NCBI GenBank assembly: GCA_963706905.1
Contig: CAVPNY010000023.1
Coordinates: 269,555 to 333,554, forward strand
Length of the DNA: 64,000 nucleotides
Reading direction: 5' to 3'
Source: CAVPNY01 sp963706905
Lineage (GTDB): Bacteria > Chloroflexota > Anaerolineae > Anaerolineales > UBA4823
In this document: positions 1-7,396 of the stretch, in pieces
Numbering within the stretch: the first letter of the stretch is position 1
How the letters are laid out: each line of letters opens with the position of its first letter
Translations under genes and position numbers: made by a program
The notes under the pieces: generated by a model
Seen by the model: the letters and a program-made list of their open reading frames with translations, nothing else
Database searches by the model: none
Told to the model about the DNA's origin: nothing

Positions 1-1
1 A

Positions 2-460
2 GACGTCATTGGGACGACAGATCAAGTAGCTGGAGAGATTGCACTGGATAAAAGTGATCTGAGCGCCGCCCAGATAGGGGTGATCCAGGTCAACGCCCGC
101 ACCCTGGCCACAGATGATGACAGACGTAACCAGGCCATCCGCAATCGCATCTTAAACACGGATAATTTTGAATTTATCACCTTTACGCCAACCGAGATCA
201 GCGGCCTGGAAGGTACAGCAGCCGTGGGTCAGGAATTCACCTTCCAGATCACCGGTGACTTGACTATTCGAGATGTCACCAAACCGGTTGTATTTGACGT
301 GACTGCCCAACTGGTATCAGAAGATCAGTTAACCGCCCATGCAGAGACTAAAATTCAGCGCGGTGACTTTAACCTTGTGATTCCCAGTGTACCCTTCGTT
401 GCCAATGTGGGTGAAGAGATAGCTCTGAAGATCAACCTGGTCGCTAATTTGAGCCCCTGA
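2..460 (+). CDS. YceI family protein, 5'-truncated by window edge
   Basis: The open frame runs in from base 2 without a start, so this is the C-terminal ~152 residues of a YceI-like protein. YceI proteins are lipocalin-like periplasmic or secreted beta-barrels thought to bind isoprenoid-type lipids. Family signatures visible are the segment with DDRRNQAIRNRILNTDNF (the usual 'R..hl....fl.v..fP' region), then FTFQITGDLTIRDVTKPVVFDV, and the closing strand region. A GTG at 80 opens a shorter frame but the frame is uninterrupted upstream, so that is not the true start. It converges with the sensor kinase gene that ends at 477. Confidence 0.85.
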   Translation, partial: DVIGTTDQVAGEIALDKSDLSAAQIGVIQVNARTLATDDDRRNQAIRNRILNTDNFEFITFTPTEISGLEGTAAVGQEFTFQITGDLTIRDVTKPVVFDVTAQLVSEDQLTAHAETKIQRGDFNLVIPSVPFVANVGEEIALKINLVANLSP

Positions 461-476
461 TCTGACAATTGAAATC

Positions 477-1832
477 TCAAAAGGAGAGGGTAAACCGGGT
501 TCCTGCCCCCACCTGACTTTCCACTTCCAGCGCACCGCCCTGTGCTTCAACCAGGGATTTTGCAATGGCCAGTCCGAGTCCGGTTTCACCCTCTCTTTGC
601 TGGCGGGCCTTATCGCCCCGATAAGACCGTTCAAAGATAAAGGGCAGATCCTCAGCCGCAATCCCAGTACCGGTATCAATAATAATAAGCTTGACTTTTC
701 CTTCGGATTGTTCAGCTTTCAGAAGGATTTCGCCGCCTGCAGGTGTATAACGCAGAGCGTTGCTTACCAGATTGCCAAGCACCTGAGCCATGCGTTCTAT
801 ATCAACCTCGATGTCGGGCATATCTGGCTGGAGCTCAACTATTATCGAAATATCCTGTTTTTCTGCCTGAGCGCGGTAAGTGCTCTCCGCCCGGCTTAAC
901 AGTACCCCCGGAGAGATCTTTTGGGGATTAAGCGGAAGTTCCCGCGCTTCGGCCAATGATAGGGTTTTTAGATCATCTACAAGATGGTTGAGGTGCAATG
1001 CCTCTGTGTGCATTACCTGAAATATTTCTGGAGTGGCCTCCAACTTTCCATCGGTAAATGCTTCGGTATATCCCATCAACACGCTGAGTGGAGTGCGTAA
1101 ATCATGTGCAACATCCGCAGTCATCTGCCGGCGCAGTTGGTTGGAATGCTCCAACTCTGAACTCATCTGGTTGAAAGAGACCGCCAGATCGCCCAGCTCA
1201 TCGCGCGAGCGCACCTTGACCTGAGCGCCTAACTTTCCTTTAGTCAGTTCTTTTGTTGCCGCAGTCAGCTCTCGCAGGGAGCGCGTCATTGTATAAGCCA
1301 AAATACCCCCCAACACCAGGGCTATGCAGGTCGCCACAATGGCGCTGATATAGGTCGCCCGGTTAACGTTGACCAGGAAATCGCCCTCCAGTGTGCCGGC
1401 TTCCCAGTGACCAAGCGATGGAGCGAAGATCAGCCAGCCGACAATTGTTTCGCCTGCCTTCAACGGCACGCCTTTTTCCAGGTTAGCTGGCGAAAGCTCC
1501 TTCCCTTTATAGCTTGGGTTACCCCCAAAAACCACCCTGCCATCTGCACCGGCGATCATAAACAGGTTTTCTCGGGAATCCCCGCGCGTTCCATGGTGTT
1601 CTACTGACGGATCCTTCTCCCCAGAGCGGAACGTTGTCTCGACACCTATCCAACTTCCGGTTTCCTGATAATAGCTGGTGAGGATTCCAACCAGGGATTG
1701 CTGGTTCTGATCTAACACCAGGCGGTCAAATTCACGCTGTGTGGACCGTCTGATCAAAAAAGCAACCAGCACCGCCCCAGTCAGGCCGACTAGCAAGAAA
1801 GCCAGGGTCAATTTTACAGATAACGATCGCAT
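477..1832 (-). CDS. HAMP-domain sensor histidine kinase
   Basis: Membrane sensor kinase of about 451 residues. An N-terminal membrane segment (about residues 8-28), an extracytoplasmic sensor region, a second membrane segment (about 162-182), HAMP (about 183-235), HisKA with the phospho-accepting His in DVAHDLRTPLS (about His243), and HATPase_c with the N box (VLGNLVSNALRYTP), G1 (DTGTGI) and G2 (GETGLGLAI) are all present. I chose ATG 1832 (MRSLSVKL) rather than the longer frame from 1865, because it avoids overlap with the regulator stop at 1843 and places the first membrane helix at the N-terminus. It lies directly downstream of its response regulator, so the two form an operon. The signal is unknown. 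Confidence 0.9.
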   Translation of the reverse strand: MRSLSVKLTLAFLLVGLTGAVLVAFLIRRSTQREFDRLVLDQNQQSLVGILTSYYQETGSWIGVETTFRSGEKDPSVEHHGTRGDSRENLFMIAGADGRVVFGGNPSYKGKELSPANLEKGVPLKAGETIVGWLIFAPSLGHWEAGTLEGDFLVNVNRATYISAIVATCIALVLGGILAYTMTRSLRELTAATKELTKGKLGAQVKVRSRDELGDLAVSFNQMSSELEHSNQLRRQMTADVAHDLRTPLSVLMGYTEAFTDGKLEATPEIFQVMHTEALHLNHLVDDLKTLSLAEARELPLNPQKISPGVLLSRAESTYRAQAEKQDISIIVELQPDMPDIEVDIERMAQVLGNLVSNALRYTPAGGEILLKAEQSEGKVKLIIIDTGTGIAAEDLPFIFERSYRGDKARQQREGETGLGLAIAKSLVEAQGGALEVESQVGAGTRFTLSF

Positions 1833-1842
1833 ATTTCCCTGC

Positions 1843-2535
1843 TCATTCCCGCCGTTGAGGCGCAAAACGATAGCCGAACCCGTAGACGGTCTCTATATAT
1901 TGCGGGTTCGAGTCATCTGGCTCAATCTTGGCGCGCAGATTGCGAATGTGGACATCGATTGTGCGTTCGTAGCCCTCAAAACTGGCGCCTTGTAGCCGGT
2001 CCAGCAGCTCAAGACGGGAAAAGGCTCGCCCCGGAGCAGCCATCAAGGTCGCCAGCAGTTCGAATTCAGACGGGGTCAAATCCACCTGGCGATCGCCAAT
2101 CCGCGTCACCCGTCCAGCCCGATCAACTGTGATATCCGCCGCCCGCAGGATATCCTGTTCAACAGCTTTCTTTTCAGTGCGCCGCAGCACTGCTCGGATC
2201 CGCGCAGTCAATTCTCGCATACTGAACGGCTTGGTGATGTAATCGTCAGCCCCTAATTCCAGCCCCAACACTTTGTCATTCTCATCCAATTTAGCCGTCA
2301 GTATGATAGTGGGAGTGTCCGCCTCCCGGCTGTATACCCGCATAAACTCGTAGCCGCCCATCTCTGGCATCATTAAATCAAGCAGGATCAAATCAGGCTT
2401 TTCCTGGCGGGCCATAAACAGCGCTTTTTGCCCGTCCTCTGCCAGGACGATCTCAAAGCCCTCCTGAATAAGGTACTGTTTCAAGAGCTGGCGTATTTCT
2501 TTCTTGTCGTCCACGATGAGAAGCTTTTTTGTCAT
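1843..2535 (-). CDS. OmpR/PhoB-family response regulator
   Basis: Two-domain transcription factor of 230 residues and the partner of the adjacent kinase. The receiver domain (about 1-120) has the acidic pair at D9/D10, the phospho-acceptor Asp in LLDLMMPEMGG (about D53), and the conserved Thr/Lys region LTAK. The C-terminal winged helix (about 130-228) carries VDLTPSEFELLATL and the recognition region TIDVHIRNLRAKIE followed by YIETVYGFGYRF, typical of OmpR/PhoB regulators. The start ATG is preceded by a GAAGG-type ribosome site. Targets are not evident, though the exported Met/Gly-rich protein upstream on the same strand is a candidate. Confidence 0.93.
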   Translation of the reverse strand: MTKKLLIVDDKKEIRQLLKQYLIQEGFEIVLAEDGQKALFMARQEKPDLILLDLMMPEMGGYEFMRVYSREADTPTIILTAKLDENDKVLGLELGADDYITKPFSMRELTARIRAVLRRTEKKAVEQDILRAADITVDRAGRVTRIGDRQVDLTPSEFELLATLMAAPGRAFSRLELLDRLQGASFEGYERTIDVHIRNLRAKIEPDDSNPQYIETVYGFGYRFAPQRRE

Positions 2536-2584
2536 CGAACCTTCACTTCAAGCACATCTCTGCAATACAGCTACTGATTTCTGA

Positions 2585-2612
2585 AGTATAAGCGCTCCTG
2601 GCAGAAAATCAA
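2585..2612 (-). promoter_or_regulatory. Putative sigma70 promoter of the two-component operon
   Basis: On the minus strand a TTGATT -35 box, a 16-bp spacer and a TATACT -10 box lie about 50 bases upstream of the regulator start codon. The match is by eye. Confidence 0.45.
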
Positions 2613-2644
2613 TACACTGATGAACCACCTACCCGCAATACCGG

Positions 2645-2675
2645 TTGGGAGCGCAGCATACTTCTGCGCTCCCAA
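2645..2675 (-). terminator. Hairpin between exported protein gene and two-component operon
   Basis: A 12-bp perfect stem (TTGGGAGCGCAG pairing with CTGCGCTCCCAA) with a 7-base loop lies downstream of the gene ending at 2766. There is no good T tract on the minus strand, so termination activity is inferred from position. Confidence 0.45.
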
Positions 2676-2765
2676 TTTTGTCAGCTTGTATTGTTCCGGG
2701 TTATGTTCTCTCACTATCACGAGAGTGCTCAACTCGGGGTAAGGGTATGTTCACCTCTTTTTCTA

Positions 2766-3305
2766 TTAAGAATCACTGGAGGGGGTATCCTGAGGCGCGC
2801 TGTCGGGTTGGCCATAAAAATTAAACCCTCGCCCGTGATGACCACCTCCCATGCCGTGACCAAAACCAAACCCGTCCGTGAGGAAACCTTTTTCGAGGCC
2901 TTCGAGCAGCCAATCTGCATGCTCTTGGGTGATCGTGCCATCCTCAACCGCCTGTGCGATATTCTCGCGCATGGCAGTTTCCCGGGCAGCCTCGACGGCA
3001 GCTTGAACATCTGCCAGATCGATGCCCTTTTCTTCGGCTAGATCAGCCAGGGTTTTGCCGCCCCACAGTTGGGTTTTCAACTCATCGGCAGTCATGCCAA
3101 GCGCTTCGGCAGCGGCATCCAATTCAACCTGGCTGCCCATCCCACGACCCATCCCGCGGCCCATGCCCAGACCATCCGCATGTGGGAGCGAGTCTTCAGG
3201 GGCCACAGGTGTTTCATCTTGAGCCAAAGCTGCGCCAGCGATCACCGCAGTCAATGCTCCCACAACCAGCAGTCCTACAATCCCAATCTTTAACCATTTG
3301 CTCAT
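2766..3305 (-). CDS. Exported Met/Gly/His-rich protein (DUF2680/YckD-like)
   Basis: Secreted or periplasmic protein of about 179 residues. The start at ATG 3305 follows an AAAGGAG ribosome site; the longer frame to 3362 has no such site. A signal peptide (MSKWLKIGIVGLLVVGALTA...ALAQ, about 1-28) is followed by an MGRGMGRGMG segment, a helical pair of repeats (LGMTADELKTQLWGGKTLADLAEEKGID) of the kind seen in DUF2680 proteins, and a GHGMGGGHHGRG tail. The Met/His/Gly-rich stretches suggest metal binding, but no function is known. It lies just upstream of the two-component operon on the same strand. Confidence 0.75.
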   Translation of the reverse strand: MSKWLKIGIVGLLVVGALTAVIAGAALAQDETPVAPEDSLPHADGLGMGRGMGRGMGSQVELDAAAEALGMTADELKTQLWGGKTLADLAEEKGIDLADVQAAVEAARETAMRENIAQAVEDGTITQEHADWLLEGLEKGFLTDGFGFGHGMGGGHHGRGFNFYGQPDSAPQDTPSSDS

Positions 3306-3444
3306 CAATCTTGCTCCTTTTGTGAAGTAACTTGTTTGATATTGTGACACAGGGTCGACCACATTGGATCCATGCTCAGGATAACAATGGGCTGTTCAGA
3401 AATCGTTAAGAAGGTATGTGGATTAGATTTAGATCGCTTTCGCA

Positions 3445-3472
3445 TAAAAAAAGTGGGCCTTTCGGCCCACTT
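3445..3472 (-). terminator. Rho-independent terminator of the tRNA operon
   Basis: A 9-bp stem (AAGTGGGCC/GGCCCACTT) with a TTTC loop is followed on the minus strand by a run of T. It sits immediately after tRNA-Cys. Confidence 0.85.
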
Positions 3473-3479
3473 TCCTCAG

Positions 3480-3550
3480 AGGCGACGACGGGATTTGAAC
3501 CCGTGATCAGGGTTTTGCAGACCCTTGCCTTGCCACTTGGCCACGTCGCC
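3480..3550 (-). tRNA. tRNA-Cys (GCA)
   Basis: On the minus strand a complete cloverleaf is visible: acceptor GGCGACG pairing with CGTCGCC, anticodon loop CTGCAAA giving GCA, T arm ACGGG-TTCAAAT-CCCGT, and U as discriminator as expected for Cys. CCA is not encoded. It is the last gene of the tRNA operon. Confidence 0.96.
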
Positions 3551-3573
3551 GGGGTAGACTATTCAATTTATCA

Positions 3574-3668
3574 ACGGGATGAACCCGTGATCGCCGCAAC
3601 CAGGCTGCTCAAGTTTTGCAGACCCTTGCGCCGGTGTTCTTTACCGGCCGCCTCTTGGCCACGTCGCC
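3574..3668 (-). pseudogene. Degenerate tandem copy of tRNA-Cys with two hairpin insertions
   Basis: The 5' acceptor half, the D-stem start, the segment around CAAGGGTCTGCAAAAC (anticodon GCA) and the GATCACGGGTTCA T-arm start match the neighbouring tRNA-Cys. A D-arm insertion forms a perfect 6-bp hairpin (GCCGGT/ACCGGC), a second insertion enlarges the variable arm, and the 3' acceptor strand is missing. The 5' flanks of both copies share ACTATTCAAT, so the copy arose by tandem duplication including upstream sequence. It is probably non-functional. Confidence 0.65.
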
Positions 3669-3770
3669 AGGATAAACTATTCAATAGAATAGATTGGCAT
3701 ATCGATAAAAATTGCTGATGGTTGATCCCAAATCAACGATCAGCAATCTCACTAATCAATCAACCCATAG

Positions 3771-3842
<72 letters not shown>

Positions 3843-3870
3843 AGGTCGGCCAAAACATTCGGCCGAGAGG

Positions 3871-3943
3871 TGCCGAGAGCCAGGATCGAACTGGCGACAC
3901 CGCAATTTTCAGTCGCGTGCTCTACCAACTGAGCTATCTCGGC
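3871..3943 (-). tRNA. tRNA-Phe (GAA)
   Basis: Minus-strand cloverleaf: acceptor GCCGAGA with TCTCGGC and discriminator A, anticodon loop CTGAAAA giving GAA, T loop TTCGATC. First gene of the operon, just after its promoter. Confidence 0.96.
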
Positions 3944-3980
3944 CTTAACGTTCAACGTTGGCTGCTCACAACGCGGCGTA

Positions 3981-4009
3981 ATTTTAACCGCGCCCTCTCC
4001 GATTGTCAA
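3981..4009 (-). promoter_or_regulatory. Promoter of the tRNA operon
   Basis: Consensus TTGACA (-35), a 17-bp spacer and TAAAAT (-10) on the minus strand, about 40 bases upstream of tRNA-Phe. Confidence 0.8.
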
Positions 4010-4068
4010 GCGAAGCTCAAACGGCCTCGATTGGTCCAAATTAGCCTGTCAAAGTTCACCAAACACCC

Positions 4069-4099
4069 TTGACTCTCCCCTTGGGGTAGACAGTATACT
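4069..4099 (+). promoter_or_regulatory. MerR-type promoter/operator with 19-bp spacer
   Basis: TTGACT (-35) and TATACT (-10) are separated by exactly 19 bp, and the spacer carries a dyad centred on CCCC-TT-GGGG. An over-long spacer with a central dyad is the hallmark of promoters that MerR-family activators untwist. The left half resembles the Bacillus BmrR operator as I remember it (GACTCTCCCCT). It drives the merR-like gene at 4146, so autoregulation is likely. Confidence 0.75.
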
Positions 4100-4145
4100 A
4101 CTAACAAGATGAAGGCCTTCATCCGTTTTATCCTCGGGAGAGCGC

Positions 4146-5102
4146 ATGATCAAGATCGGTGACTTCTCAAACCTGGCGCATGTATCGGTCAAAGCTTTGC
4201 GCCACTACGCCCGACTGGGATTATTGCAACCGGTGTGGACAGATCGCTACACTGGCTACCGCTATTACAGCCTGGAGCAGTTGCCGCGCCTGAACCGAAT
4301 TCTGGCGTTGAAAGATCTGGGCTTCTCGCTGGGGCAGATTAGCGAGTTGCTGGATGCGGATCTGCCTTTTGAGCGGCTCTGCGAGCTGTTCAACCGTAAG
4401 CAGGAGGAACTCCACCTGCGCTTGCTGGATGAGCAATCTCGCCTGGACCGGGTAGCCGAACGTCTGCGCCAGATCGAGCAGGAAGGTCGCTTACCCGACT
4501 ATGAGGTGACCATTCGATCTGTCCCAGAGCTGCCGGTTGCTTCACTGCGCGCCAGGTTGCCAGCCCTGGAAGAGTTGCCTCGCCAATCTGACAAGATGCG
4601 CGCTGCCATCCAGGATTGGGTGTCTCGATCGGGACTGCGTTCGCGTGGCCAGTGGATTACTTTGCATCACGACCTGGAATACAATGTCCGTAGCCAGGAT
4701 ATCGAGATCGGGCTGGTGGTCGAACAACCAGGGAAGATCAGGTCCACCAAAGCCAGCCAGGCCGTCCACTTGGGCGTGCTTCCCGCAGTCTCCACCATGG
4801 CCAGTGTGCTCCTGCCTTTGGCGATCCAACCCATCCCCGCAGCTTACACCGCCCTTTTCACCTGGACAGAGCATCGCAGCTACCACATTGCCGGCCCGCT
4901 CCGCGTGCTTAACTCAGAAGACCCCTCCCAGAAGGAGCCTGCCAGCGCTTTCACCGAGATCCAGCTTCCCGTAGAGAGCGCCTTGGCTCGTAAACAAACT
5001 CTGTTAACCGAACTCAAACGTCAGGAGAATGATATGGAACCCAAAATTGTCACCCTACCCGCCTTTAAAAGTGATCGGAATGCGTTACTTCGGAAAGAAT
5101 GA
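4146..5102 (+). CDS. MerR-family regulator with GyrI-like effector domain
   Basis: BmrR-like ligand-responsive activator of 318 residues. The N-terminal MerR winged helix (IKIGDFSNLAHVSVKALRHY, about 2-70) is followed by a coiled-coil dimerisation helix (about 75-115) and a GyrI-like/AraC-effector domain (about 118-275), which in this family binds hydrophobic or cationic drugs. After the natural end of that domain the frame reads on without a stop into MEPKIVTLPAF, the typical start of another GyrI-like protein, and then goes out of frame. The last ~25 residues are therefore a frameshift product. Its own promoter has MerR architecture. Confidence 0.85.
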   Translation: MIKIGDFSNLAHVSVKALRHYARLGLLQPVWTDRYTGYRYYSLEQLPRLNRILALKDLGFSLGQISELLDADLPFERLCELFNRKQEELHLRLLDEQSRLDRVAERLRQIEQEGRLPDYEVTIRSVPELPVASLRARLPALEELPRQSDKMRAAIQDWVSRSGLRSRGQWITLHHDLEYNVRSQDIEIGLVVEQPGKIRSTKASQAVHLGVLPAVSTMASVLLPLAIQPIPAAYTALFTWTEHRSYHIAGPLRVLNSEDPSQKEPASAFTEIQLPVESALARKQTLLTELKRQENDMEPKIVTLPAFKSDRNALLRKE

Positions 5103-5493
5103 GAACCAGGAGATCTCCGGCCTGTGGGGCGAGGCCAACCAGCGAATGGGCGAGATCCGTCACGTTGCCAGCCAGAACGCTTACGGTGTGTGCATCATGC
5201 TCCCTGATGCCCCCAATGGCGAGTTCGAATACGTCGCTGGACTGGAGGTCAGTCAGGTCGCAGAAGTGCCCGATGGGATGGTCGTGCGCGAGGTGCCGGC
5301 CGCTCAATATGCGGTCTTCACTCACCTCGGATCTTTAGAGAAGTTGCCTGCCACCTATGAGTACATCTATCGCACCTGGATCCCCCAATCAGGCTATCAA
5401 CTCACCGAAGGACTGGACTTCGAATTGTATAACGAAGACTTCAAGGATTTTGCCCCAGACTCGAAGTTTTACATCTATGTGCCGATCAAATAA
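5029..5493 (+). CDS. GyrI-like effector-binding protein, start displaced by a frameshift
   Basis: Small-molecule binding domain of the GyrI/AraC-effector type: MRYFGKNENQEISGLWGE..., VRE-VPAAQYAVFTHLG, YEYIYRTWIPQSGYQL, and the closing FELYNEDFKD...FYIYVPIK. The natural start is very likely ATG 5034 (MEPKIVTLPAF, preceded by AGGAG), but an extra A in the AAAA run at 5067-5070 moves that start out of phase with the domain; deleting one A gives a continuous MEPKIVTLPAFKVIGMRYFG. The original gene was either a separate downstream protein or a second effector domain fused to MerR. Confidence 0.75.
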   Translation: MIWNPKLSPYPPLKVIGMRYFGKNENQEISGLWGEANQRMGEIRHVASQNAYGVCIMLPDAPNGEFEYVAGLEVSQVAEVPDGMVVREVPAAQYAVFTHLGSLEKLPATYEYIYRTWIPQSGYQLTEGLDFELYNEDFKDFAPDSKFYIYVPIK

Positions 5494-5517
5494 TCGGCTG
5501 ATCGGGTTCAGCTTGCT

Positions 5518-5539
5518 GGGGCGGCGCCTATGCCGCCCC
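5518..5539. terminator. Hairpin between convergent genes
   Basis: A perfect 8-bp GGGGCGGC/GCCGCCCC stem with a 6-base loop lies between the GyrI-like gene and the convergent gene ending at 5528. It overlaps the last codons of the latter. T tracts are weak. Confidence 0.4.
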
Positions 5540-6307
5540 AATTTGGTTCAACGCCAGATCCTCGATCTCGATCCAGGCTGGCTCCGGGTTCAGCAGTGTT
5601 CCATAGCCCAGACGTCCGTCTGGTGGTAAAGCTGCGTACTGGTTATCCACCCAGATCACCACGCCAAGCGCCCCACCAGGGACAGCTTTTGCCTCCAGAG
5701 CTACCTTCCCATCCATATAAAAGATCACCCGATTTACGTGCCATTCCAGACGGTAAGCATGCCACTCAGTGGGATCGATAGCCAGATCAACAGCCTCCTG
5801 TTTTACAAACTTTTGGATTTGTCGCCGCATCCCACGCATCAGCGGGCGAATCAGAAGCAAAGGGGTGAACGGGATCGCCGGCAGAAAGGTCCAGGATGGC
5901 CAGGCTGGAGATTGGAAAGTTGCTGCCAGGGCGCCTTGAGCCGGCAAGTCATCCCGCAAAGACAGGTAATTCGGCGGCGCAGCGAAGAAAAACCAGGCTG
6001 CGTTGGGCAATACCGGAAAGCGCACCCCACCTCCCTGTAAAAGTGCCATCCCAAAGGGGTCATTCCACAGGCCAAATCCCCAGGTCCCAGGGATGTTTTT
6101 GTCGGAAGCGCGGGCTTTCACCGATAGGGTAAGTGGCGCATGCCAGGGAAAAGCCCGGCGTGAAGCCCGGCGGTAATCATCCAGTTGCGCCAGCCGATAA
6201 CGCCCTGCTGCTCCAGGCGGGATTTCGAGCCGCCAGGCGTCAGTTTTCAATTGAATCAGTTTGGCCCCCGGCGTGGTGCTTGGGTGCAAGTCCAGGCTCA
6301 TGCTCAC
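5528..6307 (-). CDS. Concanavalin-like (GH16-type fold) hypothetical protein
   Basis: Protein of 259 residues with no signal peptide. The C-terminal part (DPTEWHAYRLEWHVNRVIFYMDG, about residues 180-205) is the pattern of the last jelly-roll strands of family 16 glycoside hydrolases and LamG-like domains. No E-x-D-x-x-E catalytic motif is present, so hydrolase activity is doubtful; a lectin-like or non-catalytic role is possible. It is transcribed alone and converges on the merR pair. Confidence 0.6.
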   Translation of the reverse strand: MSMSLDLHPSTTPGAKLIQLKTDAWRLEIPPGAAGRYRLAQLDDYRRASRRAFPWHAPLTLSVKARASDKNIPGTWGFGLWNDPFGMALLQGGGVRFPVLPNAAWFFFAAPPNYLSLRDDLPAQGALAATFQSPAWPSWTFLPAIPFTPLLLIRPLMRGMRRQIQKFVKQEAVDLAIDPTEWHAYRLEWHVNRVIFYMDGKVALEAKAVPGGALGVVIWVDNQYAALPPDGRLGYGTLLNPEPAWIEIEDLALNQIGAA

Positions 6308-6430
6308 ATTATACCTGTGCCTTTCACCAGCCGTTTATACACACCTGCATGACTCAAAATAATCTGATCGAGGTTTTATCCTCCCCGGCAATGAAGTATA
6401 ATCATGGGACGAGAGAACCTTGGAGGATGC

Positions 6431-7075
6431 ATGGAAATTGTTTGGTACGGGCTTTCTTGCTTTCGCATCACAGAGCGTGGCATGGCGACGGTGGTCACCG
6501 ACCCCTACAATCACAGCGCGGTCGGTTACGACCCCTTAAAACTGAAAGCAGAGATCGTCACTGCCAGTCACGAAGCTCCCGGACACAGCTTCGTTTCAGC
6601 GGTTAAAGGCGCTTCGCGGGTGATCACTGGCCCGGGTGAGTTTGAGATTGGTGGCGTTTTCATCACCGGCGTCCAGACCAATGGCAAGGGCAAGCATGAC
6701 GTTGCCGAGCCGCGCAACACGTTATATGTCTTCGATTACGATGGTGTCAGCGTTGCTCACCTTGGCGACTTGACCCGGGTGCCCAGCCAGACAGAGATCG
6801 AAGCCCTGGGAGAAGTACACATCGCTCTGGTGCCGGTGGGCGGCGGTGGTGGTCTTAATGCCGCTAAAGCCGCCGAGATGGTGAGCCTGCTCGAGCCCGA
6901 GATTGTCATCCCCATGCATTATCATACCCCCGGCAGTAATCTTAAGCTGGCGCCGCTGGGTAAATTCCTAAAAGAAATGGGTGTGGGAGAGATCCCTGCT
7001 GAACCTTCATTAAAAGTCTCCCGCAGCACCTTGCCTGAAGAAACGCGGGTCGTGGTGCTCGATTTCAAGCATTAA
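6431..7075 (+). CDS. Metallo-beta-lactamase-fold hydrolase (UlaG/UPF0173-like)
   Basis: Cytoplasmic MBL-fold protein of about 214 residues, starting MEIVWYGLSCFRI at ATG 6431 behind a GGAGG site; a longer frame from 6404 lacks one. The family's HxHxDH motif is degenerate here (TASHEAPGHS), while GDLTRVPSQTEIE and the late metal-ligand region IPMHYHTPGS are kept. Related proteins include UlaG lactonase and predicted Zn hydrolases. The weakened first metal motif makes catalysis uncertain. It begins a run of closely spaced plus-strand genes. Confidence 0.8.
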   Translation: MEIVWYGLSCFRITERGMATVVTDPYNHSAVGYDPLKLKAEIVTASHEAPGHSFVSAVKGASRVITGPGEFEIGGVFITGVQTNGKGKHDVAEPRNTLYVFDYDGVSVAHLGDLTRVPSQTEIEALGEVHIALVPVGGGGGLNAAKAAEMVSLLEPEIVIPMHYHTPGSNLKLAPLGKFLKEMGVGEIPAEPSLKVSRSTLPEETRVVVLDFKH

Positions 7076-7093
7076 GCAGCCAGGAGCGCAACC

Positions 7094-7396
7094 GTGTCTG
7101 TAAAATTACTCATGTCTTGGGATATCCAGCCTGGCCGCGAGCAGGAATATTTTGAGTTCGTGGTGCGCGAGTTCATTCCTGGGATGCAGCGCCTGGGCCT
7201 GGAACCGACGGATGCCTGGTTTACCATGTATGGAGACCACCCGCAGATCATCGCTGGGATGCAGATTGGAAGCAAACCAGCCCTCGATCGCATCCTGGAA
7301 TCGGTCGAATGGGTCGACCTTACCGAGCACTTGCTAAATTTTGTCACGGATTTCTCCTATAAAATAGTTCCCGCCCGCAAGGGCTTCCAAATGTAA
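7094..7396 (+). CDS. Hypothetical protein, 100 aa
   Basis: Small soluble protein starting at GTG 7094. It looks like a ferredoxin-like dimeric alpha/beta barrel (DWxxQPGREQEYFEFVVREFIPGM-like beginning), as in NIPSNAP or ABM-type proteins, but no catalytic residue can be named. It lies 18 bases after the MBL gene and abuts mutY, so it is probably in the same transcript. Confidence 0.7.
   Translation: MSVKLLMSWDIQPGREQEYFEFVVREFIPGMQRLGLEPTDAWFTMYGDHPQIIAGMQIGSKPALDRILESVEWVDLTEHLLNFVTDFSYKIVPARKGFQM

Noticed and set aside
3574..3668. Functional second tRNA-Cys or a tRNA-Sec
   Set aside because: Anticodon is GCA, not UCA, and the 3' acceptor strand is missing, so neither fits.
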